Assembly: GCA_029939015.1 (NCBI GenBank)
Contig: JAOZTV010000137.1
Location: 1-8,073 of the forward strand
Direction of reading: 5' to 3'
Source: Candidatus Aminicenantota bacterium
GTDB taxonomy: Bacteria > Acidobacteriota > Aminicenantia > UBA2199
DNA: 8,073 nucleotides
Positions 1 through 4,602 of the stretch are shown piece by piece. Made by a program: the position numbers and the translations under genes. Position 1 is the stretch's first letter, and every line of letters starts with the position of its first letter. The notes beneath the pieces were generated by a model. It did not search any database and had not been told where the DNA came from. It was given only the letters and a program-made list of their open reading frames with translations.

Positions 1-2
1 AA

Positions 3-2018
3 TCTAAAAATGCCGATGATCTTTGGGGAGTTAAAAATTCACTGGAACTTTTAAAATCAAAAAAAATCAATTTGGATAAGTCTCTCTTGGAACTTCAAGA
101 AGAAATAAATGATAAAATTACAGTTGAGAACAAAAAAATACTGGAAAATTGGGAAAAAAGAAAAGAAGAATATAGAAAAGAGTTCTTTACATTTAAGGTT
201 AGAGATAAAGAAATAAAAATTGCAACAACTACAGAAAGTCTCTCACATACAAAAATTCCAAAAATATCATTACCCAAATATAAAGGATGGGGAGATATCT
301 TAAAATGGAATTTGCAAGAAAATGTACCAGGAGAATATCCATATACTGCCGGCGTCTTTCCATTTAAAAGAGAAGGTGAAGATCCAACAAGAATGTTTGC
401 CGGAGAAGGCGGACCGGAAAGAACTAATAGACGATTTCACTATGTATCAATGGGATTGCCTGCAAAAAGACTGTCAACTGCCTTTGATTCCGTAACTCTC
501 TATGGTGCCGACCCCAATGTCCGCCCGGATATTTATGGAAAGATAGGAAATGCAGGTGTATCCATTGCCTGTCTTGATGATGCAAAAAAACTTTATTCAG
601 GCTTTGATTTAACACATCCTGCAACCTCAGTCTCTATGACAATAAACGGGCCTGCTCCAATTATGGTTGGATATTTCCTTAATTGTGCAATAGATCAGGA
701 ATGTGAAAAACATATAAAAGCAAATAACTTAGAAGCTAAAACAGAAGAAAAAATAAAAAAACTTTATGAAGATAAGGTAGTAAAAAGACCTGCTTATCAA
801 GGTAATCTTCCAGACGGGAATGACGGTTTAGGTCTGATGCTCCTTGGAGTTACCGGCGACCAGATATTAGATTTAGAAATATATAATAAAATAAAAAAAG
901 ACACTATCTCCAAGGTAAGGGGTACAGTTCAGGCAGATATTTTAAAAGAGGATCAGGCACAGAATACTTGTATCTTTTCAACAGAATTTGCCTTAAAAAT
1001 GATGGGAGATATTCAGCAATACTTTATTGACAATAAAATCAGAAATTTCTACTCTGTATCAATTTCAGGATATCATATTGCTGAAGCTGGAGCAAACCCT
1101 ATTACTCAATTAGCCCTGACACTTTCAAATGGCTTTACCTTTGTTGAATATTATCTTTCCAGAGGTATGGATATAAACGAATTTGCACCAAGTTTATCCT
1201 TCTTTTTCTCAAACGGAATTGACCCTGAATATGCAGTAATAGGAAGAGTAGCAAGAAGAATATGGGCAAAGGCAATGAAACTTAAATATAATGGAGATTC
1301 AAGATCTCAAAAATTGAAATATCATATTCAAACATCAGGAAGATCACTACATGCACAGGAAATTGGTTTTAACGACATAAGAACAACTTTACAAGCATTA
1401 TACGCAATATATGATAATTGTAATTCTCTTCATACAAATGCTTATGATGAAGCAATTACAACCCCAACGGAGGAGTCTGTAAGAAGAGCTATGGCAATCC
1501 AATTAATAATTAATCACGAATTAGGGCTGGCTAAAAACCAGAATCCACTGCAGGGTTCTTTTATTATTGAAGAATTAACAGACCTTGTTGAAGAAGCAGT
1601 CCTAATCGAATTTGAAAGAATTTCAGAAAGAGGCGGTGTACTTGGAGCAATGGAAACAAATTACCAGCGAAGCAAGATACAGGAAGAATCTTTATATTAT
1701 GAAAAACTCAAAAATAATGGAAAATATCCAATTATGGGTGTAAATACATTCCTGTCCAATGACGGCTCCCCTACCGTTATTCCAGATGAAGTTATAAGGG
1801 CAACTGAAGAAGAAAAACAATATCAGATAGATATGTTAAAAGAACTCCATAAAATGAATGAAAATTCATCAAAAAAAGTATTAAATGAACTGAAAGAAAC
1901 TGCAATTAAAGGTGAAAATATATTTGAAAAATTAATAGAAGTTGTAAAATACTGCTCAATTGGTCAAATAACCGATGCACTCTTTAATATTGGTGGACAG
2001 TACAGAAGGAATATGTAA
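3..2018 (+). CDS. icmF: Fused isobutyryl-CoA mutase IcmF, C-terminal part (5' end outside window)
   Basis: Adenosylcobalamin-dependent mutase that interconverts isobutyryl-CoA and n-butyryl-CoA in the cytoplasm. The frame is open to the window edge, so the TTG at 72 is not the start. IcmF is normally about 1,080-1,100 residues (B12-binding domain, MeaI-type GTPase chaperone, linker, mutase); about 672 are here, covering linker plus mutase. Numbering from the TTG codon: the substrate segment GVFPFKR (94-100), where F96 aligns with Tyr89 of methylmalonyl-CoA mutase; KLYSGFDL (173-180); GTVQADILKE (284-293); DQAQNT (294-299) with Q297 at the position of Arg207 of methylmalonyl-CoA mutase; and SGYHIAEAGAN (332-342) with the conserved Tyr-His pair. 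Phe plus Gln is the isobutyryl-CoA signature, against Tyr/Arg for methylmalonyl-CoA and Leu/Ile for pivalyl-CoA mutase. No frameshift is seen. The stop lies 1 nt before the msr start, which suggests an operon. The N-terminal domains are inferred, not seen. Confidence 0.95.
   Translation, partial: SKNADDLWGVKNSLELLKSKKINLDKSLLELQEEINDKITVENKKILENWEKRKEEYRKEFFTFKVRDKEIKIATTTESLSHTKIPKISLPKYKGWGDILKWNLQENVPGEYPYTAGVFPFKREGEDPTRMFAGEGGPERTNRRFHYVSMGLPAKRLSTAFDSVTLYGADPNVRPDIYGKIGNAGVSIACLDDAKKLYSGFDLTHPATSVSMTINGPAPIMVGYFLNCAIDQECEKHIKANNLEAKTEEKIKKLYEDKVVKRPAYQGNLPDGNDGLGLMLLGVTGDQILDLEIYNKIKKDTISKVRGTVQADILKEDQAQNTCIFSTEFALKMMGDIQQYFIDNKIRNFYSVSISGYHIAEAGANPITQLALTLSNGFTFVEYYLSRGMDINEFAPSLSFFFSNGIDPEYAVIGRVARRIWAKAMKLKYNGDSRSQKLKYHIQTSGRSLHAQEIGFNDIRTTLQALYAIYDNCNSLHTNAYDEAITTPTEESVRRAMAIQLIINHELGLAKNQNPLQGSFIIEELTDLVEEAVLIEFERISERGGVLGAMETNYQRSKIQEESLYYEKLKNNGKYPIMGVNTFLSNDGSPTVIPDEVIRATEEEKQYQIDMLKELHKMNENSSKKVLNELKETAIKGENIFEKLIEVVKYCSIGQITDALFNIGGQYRRNM
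2004..2010 (+). promoter_or_regulatory. Ribosome binding site for the msrB-msrA fusion
   Basis: AGAAGGA lies inside the last codons of icmF, 9 nt before the ATG at 2020. It decides the start: the frame is open further upstream to an ATG at 1975, but that ATG would overlap icmF by 44 nt and would put a non-hydrophobic leader ahead of the lipoprotein-type signal. The position inside icmF is consistent with translational coupling. Confidence 0.7.
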
Positions 2019-2019
2019 A

Positions 2020-2958
2020 ATGAGAAACATCAAATATATTTTATTCATAGTGGCAGTTTTATTTAATTTTACTATCTATGGATGTCAACAAAAAGAGGAA
2101 AAAGACATGACAAATAAAGAATATAATCAATTAAACGATGAAGAAAGAAATGTAATTATTAATAAAGGAACTGAAAGACCCAACTCTGGGAAATATAATA
2201 AGAATAAAACTGAAGGAATTTATACCTGTAAACAATGTGATGCCCCACTATATATATCTCAGGATAAATTTGAATCAAATTGTGGATGGCCAAGTTTTGA
2301 TGATGAAATACTTGGAGCAGTAAAACGTAAAAAAGATGCTGATGGAATAAGAGAAGAAATTTTATGTAATAATTGTGATGGTCACTTAGGTCATATATTC
2401 CTTGGTGAAAAATATACCGACAAGAATACAAGACATTGTGTAAATTCAATATCGTTAAATTTTATTCCTGCAAAAGATTTAGAACGAGCAGTTTTTGCTT
2501 CAGGATGTTTCTGGGGAACTGAATATTTCTTAAAAAAACAGAAAGGTGTCCTATTGACAACGGTTGGATATATTGGAGGGCATAAAGAATCACCAACTTA
2601 TAAGGAAGTTTGCACAGGACAAACAGGTCATGCAGAGGCGACAGAAGTTCTCTATGATCCAAAACTAATTTCTTATGAAGATATAACTAAAATATTTTTT
2701 GAAACACATAATCCTACACAGGTAAATAGACAGGGTCCGGATATTGGTACTCAGTATAGGTCTGAAATTTTCTATATGGACGATAAACAAAAAGAAATTG
2801 CAATAAAACTTATGAATATTTTAAAAGATAAGGGATATAGTCTTGCAACAAAACTAACAAAGGCTACAAAATTCTGGAAAGCGGAAACCTATCATCAGGA
2901 TTATTATGAAAAGAATGGCAGTAGTCCATACTGCCATTCTTACACTAAAAGGTTTTAA
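2020..2958 (+). CDS. msrAB: Lipoprotein-like bifunctional methionine sulfoxide reductase MsrB-MsrA fusion
   Basis: 312 residues. It reduces methionine sulfoxide in proteins: the MsrB domain acts on the R epimer and MsrA on the S epimer. The N-terminus is a positively charged, hydrophobic signal ending in IYGC (Cys22). This resembles a lipobox, although Tyr at -2 is not standard, so an envelope lipoprotein is likely but unproven. MsrB (about 31-150) has zinc ligands in CKQC (C70, C73) and CNNC (C116, C119), the CGWPSF loop (C88) and catalytic C140 in RHCVNS. MsrA (about 155-312) has catalytic C163 in GCFWG, Y184 in GYIGG, E206 in GHAEA, and D241 and Y246 in the DIGTQYRS segment. C305 near the C-terminus is a candidate resolving cysteine. 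All expected active-site residues are present. The B-then-A order is a known arrangement; the reverse order also exists in bacteria. The gene starts 1 nt after icmF and converges on the csgG-like gene. Confidence 0.95.
   Translation: MRNIKYILFIVAVLFNFTIYGCQQKEEKDMTNKEYNQLNDEERNVIINKGTERPNSGKYNKNKTEGIYTCKQCDAPLYISQDKFESNCGWPSFDDEILGAVKRKKDADGIREEILCNNCDGHLGHIFLGEKYTDKNTRHCVNSISLNFIPAKDLERAVFASGCFWGTEYFLKKQKGVLLTTVGYIGGHKESPTYKEVCTGQTGHAEATEVLYDPKLISYEDITKIFFETHNPTQVNRQGPDIGTQYRSEIFYMDDKQKEIAIKLMNILKDKGYSLATKLTKATKFWKAETYHQDYYEKNGSSPYCHSYTKRF
2095..2099 (+). promoter_or_regulatory. Possible internal ribosome binding site for a signal-less Msr form
   Basis: GAGGA lies 7 nt before an in-frame ATG at 2107 (Met30). 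Met30 sits just after the presumed lipoprotein signal and just before the first MsrB residues (TNKEYNQL). Initiation here would give a 283-residue cytoplasmic enzyme with both catalytic domains intact. Spacing and strength match a real Shine-Dalgarno site, but purine-rich Lys/Glu codons (KEEKD) can produce this by chance. Confidence 0.4.
2911..2941 (-). terminator. Perfect 13-bp inverted repeat, probable terminator of the csgG-like gene
   Basis: The arms AAGAATGGCAGTA (2911-2923) and TACTGCCATTCTT (2929-2941) are exact reverse complements around a 5-nt loop. Read on the minus strand, the hairpin begins 22 nt after the csgG-like stop codon and is followed by a short U-rich stretch (the arm's final TT continues as TTC). 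On the plus strand no U-run follows directly; a T6 run lies at 2960-2965, too far for a canonical terminator. The repeat is inside the msr reading frame, spanning the codons around C305. Termination for the minus strand is the better reading; a bidirectional role is possible. Confidence 0.5.
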
Positions 2959-2963
2959 GTTTT

Positions 2964-3680
2964 TTAATCTAAATCAATTGAATCCATTGTTTTTTTCTGT
3001 CTCTTAGCTTCCATTTTATTCCATTTTTTCATGCATCTTGGGTGCTTAACTTTAGCAAGAGAACATTTAAGATATCTGCTTATATATATAAGACAGGCTC
3101 TTATTGCTTTTCCTGTTGGAGTTTTTTTGTTTGCACCACCAGAAATTGAAAAGTTTCTGATATTTAAACCTGCACCAAGAGCCTTGCCCTTTGCACTTGC
3201 TTCAATAGTTCTAACATCAACAACTTCACCTGTTTCGGTATCAATTACCTTTACATCAACAGCAATATAAATCTTAGTCTTCTTTCCACCAAGACTAATT
3301 CCTTTAAATCTAACCTTACCGCCCTTACCACCACTCTTTTCAAATGCAGCTACTGTCCCTGCAATTAAGTATTTAGCGCCCTTTATTTTACCCATTTTTA
3401 CACGAGTACTCTTACTAACTCTTCCACTCTTACTCAATTCCTGTTCTGAGAATACCGCATTAATTTCTTTTCTTTCAAGTACTTGAAATGCCTTTGTTGT
3501 CGCTAACTCAGCGATCAGCATATCCTGTAATTCTCTTGCTACTGTAGTATTCCATGACCAATAACTCGTGCCTGCAACATTATTTGTAAATCTCAATACA
3601 CCAATCCTTGGTTTTTCTGCAAAATTAAACATACTAAATACAAAAACAATAACAATCAATAATAAAATAAATTTTTTCAT
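2964..3680 (-). CDS. Exported CsgG-domain protein without a lipobox
   Basis: 238 residues with the start at the ATG at 3680. The frame extends 11 codons upstream, but those codons cover the Shine-Dalgarno site and -10 region, so the ATG at 3680 is preferred. The signal peptide (1-21: KK, hydrophobic core, then FNFA before EKP) looks like a signal peptidase I substrate. The mature part resembles the CsgG/HfaB family: RIGVLRFTNN (25-34); an amphipathic helix VARELQDMLIAELATT (47-62); FQVLERKEINAVFSEQ (65-80); GAKYLIAGTV (101-110); a beta region IYIAVDVKVIDTETGEVV (137-154); and a Gly-rich loop (168-184). CsgG itself is a lipidated outer-membrane secretion channel of about 277 residues. Here no Cys follows the signal, so a periplasmic role or a loosely related assembly protein is as likely as a pore. 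Three cysteines (C196, C206, C216) sit in the basic C-terminal tail. No curli subunit or other csg gene is nearby, so the substrate is unknown. Confidence 0.8.
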   Translation of the reverse strand: MKKFILLLIVIVFVFSMFNFAEKPRIGVLRFTNNVAGTSYWSWNTTVARELQDMLIAELATTKAFQVLERKEINAVFSEQELSKSGRVSKSTRVKMGKIKGAKYLIAGTVAAFEKSGGKGGKVRFKGISLGGKKTKIYIAVDVKVIDTETGEVVDVRTIEASAKGKALGAGLNIRNFSISGGANKKTPTGKAIRACLIYISRYLKCSLAKVKHPRCMKKWNKMEAKRQKKTMDSIDLD

Positions 3681-3682
3681 AA

Positions 3683-3690
3683 CTCCTCCT
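3683..3690 (-). promoter_or_regulatory. Strong Shine-Dalgarno site of the csgG-like gene
   Basis: The minus strand reads AGGAGGAG followed by TT and the ATG at 3680. The full AGGAGG core lies 4 nt from the start codon and an overlapping GGAG lies closer. It fixes the ATG at 3680 as the start and predicts efficient translation. Confidence 0.8.
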
Positions 3691-3697
3691 AAAATAA

Positions 3698-3726
3698 AAT
3701 ATAATCTATTCAAAAAATAATGTCAA
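3698..3726 (-). promoter_or_regulatory. Sigma-70-type promoter of the csgG-like gene
   Basis: On the minus strand the -35 box TTGACA (3721-3726, perfect consensus) is separated by exactly 17 nt from the -10 box TATATT (3698-3703, five of six). The spacer is AT-rich. The expected transcription start is near 3690-3691, right at the Shine-Dalgarno site, so the leader would be only about 10 nt. The csgG-like gene is therefore probably monocistronic and independent of mobA. Confidence 0.75.
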
Positions 3727-3979
3727 ATAAAAAACAAATTAATATTAAGCAGGCTTCAACTTCATAGTAGGGTAAAATACTCTTTTCACCTCATCATCAA
3801 TCAAAAACTCCCCTCGACTTTATACTATAAATAATATGATAAAAACTAAACTCACGGTCACTTATCCAATGATAAGCACACCTCATACTCTACTTCTTTA
3901 GTAATATCGAAGTTTTTTTGGCAATAAGAGGAATTTTCTCTTGGCTATTTTATTGTTGTACAAAAAAAGCAAAAAACAG
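3727..3979. other. Gene-poor stretch between the csgG-like gene and mobA, with possible ORF remnant
   Basis: No convincing intact gene is present. On the minus strand a 29-codon ORF (3886 to 3797) with a poor ribosome site ends in SRGVFD. A single frame change at the G-run near 3808-3812 would continue it as a second open stretch ending KRVFYPTMKLKPA with a stop at 3745-3747. This looks like the frameshifted tail of a lost gene, though chance is possible. Small inverted repeats are CTTATC/GATAAG (about 3862-3877) and AAGAG/CTCTT (3926-3942). T-rich runs on the minus strand just below the mobA stop (about 3962-3977) could contribute to termination, but no strong stem precedes them. Confidence 0.4.
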
Positions 3980-4567
3980 TTAAAATATATTATTCAAATA
4001 CCCTCTATACTCCTCAGGTGTATTAATATTTATTAATTTATTTTTATTTTCAGTAATTACAAATTTAGCCTTACACAAAGGGTATATTTCAATTATTTTT
4101 CTAATTCCTGAATCTAATAGTTTTTCTATTTTAGGAATAACATTTTTTTTATAGACAGCAAATAGAGGTTCATAATGCTTTTCGCTGGTTTTAGGGACAA
4201 TTATTTCAAAATCTTTTGAATATTCAATTATTTTTTGTAATAACTCAAAATTCACATCCGGAATATCTGTTGCAATAAAGAACACAGCTTCATTTGAAGA
4301 CGCTTTTAGCCCTGATAGAATCCCTCTTAATGGTCCCTGGTCTTCAATATCATCAATTACAATTTTATAATTTTGAAATAATTTTGCATTTTTTTTAGAT
4401 ACACTGACAATAATCTCATCAAATAATTGACTTAATTGATCGTATATTCTATCGATTAATTTACCTTCTGGGAAATCCAGTAAGGCCTTATCCCTCTTCA
4501 TACGTGAACTTTTACCACCTGCAAGAATTACAGCTGTCATTTTTTTAATTTTTTTTAAATCACTCAT
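3980..4567 (-). CDS. mobA: Molybdenum cofactor guanylyltransferase MobA
   Basis: 195 residues from the ATG at 4567. It transfers GMP from GTP to Mo-molybdopterin, giving the guanine dinucleotide cofactor used by DMSO-reductase-family enzymes such as formate dehydrogenase and nitrate reductase; cytoplasmic. Features in order: the nucleotide-binding signature LAGGKSSRMKRDKALL (15-30); DQGPLRGILSGL (77-88); the metal-binding ATDIPDV segment (99-105, D101); HYEPLFAVY (131-139); and the typical C-terminal NINTPEEY (180-187). Lys replaces the usual Gly after SRM. The start is uncertain: a TTG at 4588 extends the frame 7 codons, and an ATG at 4540 would start at MTAVILAGG, where many homologues begin; none has a good Shine-Dalgarno site. 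The gene follows the SNF2 gene by 35 nt on the same strand. A related MobA-like transferase (for example cytidylyl-specific) is the alternative. No molybdoenzyme is in the window. Confidence 0.88.
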   Translation of the reverse strand: MSDLKKIKKMTAVILAGGKSSRMKRDKALLDFPEGKLIDRIYDQLSQLFDEIIVSVSKKNAKLFQNYKIVIDDIEDQGPLRGILSGLKASSNEAVFFIATDIPDVNFELLQKIIEYSKDFEIIVPKTSEKHYEPLFAVYKKNVIPKIEKLLDSGIRKIIEIYPLCKAKFVITENKNKLININTPEEYRGYLNNIF

Positions 4568-4580
4568 TTTACTAAAAGTA

Positions 4581-4597
4581 TTATACAATATGTATAA
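4581..4597. repeat. 17-bp palindrome at the SNF2-mobA junction overlapping a -10-like TATAAT
   Basis: TTATACA-ATA-TGTATAA is a perfect 7-bp inverted repeat with a 3-nt centre, lying between the SNF2 stop and the mobA ATG. On the minus strand it overlaps TATAAT (4580-4585), a perfect -10 box, but no -35 match lies 17 nt upstream. It could be a small operator or a weak AU-only RNA hairpin. In AT-rich DNA, chance palindromes occur. Confidence 0.35.
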
Positions 4598-4602
4598 TGA
4601 CT

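Noticed and set aside
72..74. TTG at 72 as the start of the mutase gene
   Set aside because: The same frame is open upstream to the window edge with sensible protein sequence, and the protein family has large N-terminal domains before this point.
1975..2019. Upstream ATG at 1975 for the msr gene
   Set aside because: It overlaps icmF by 44 nt and would place 15 extra residues before the signal sequence; the ATG at 2020 has a well-spaced AGAAGGA.
2159..2662. Minus-strand ORFs opposite the msr gene, and similar ORFs opposite icmF, the csgG-like gene and SNF2
   Set aside because: They lie antisense to strongly conserved coding sequence, lack ribosome sites and have compositions typical of shadow frames.
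3681..3713. Upstream ATG at 3713 for the csgG-like gene
   Set aside because: The extra codons span the AGGAGG site and the -10 box, so they belong to the promoter region.
3921..3946. AAGAG/CTCTT hairpin as the mobA terminator
   Set aside because: The stem is only 5 bp, and on the minus strand it is followed by A residues and not a U-run.
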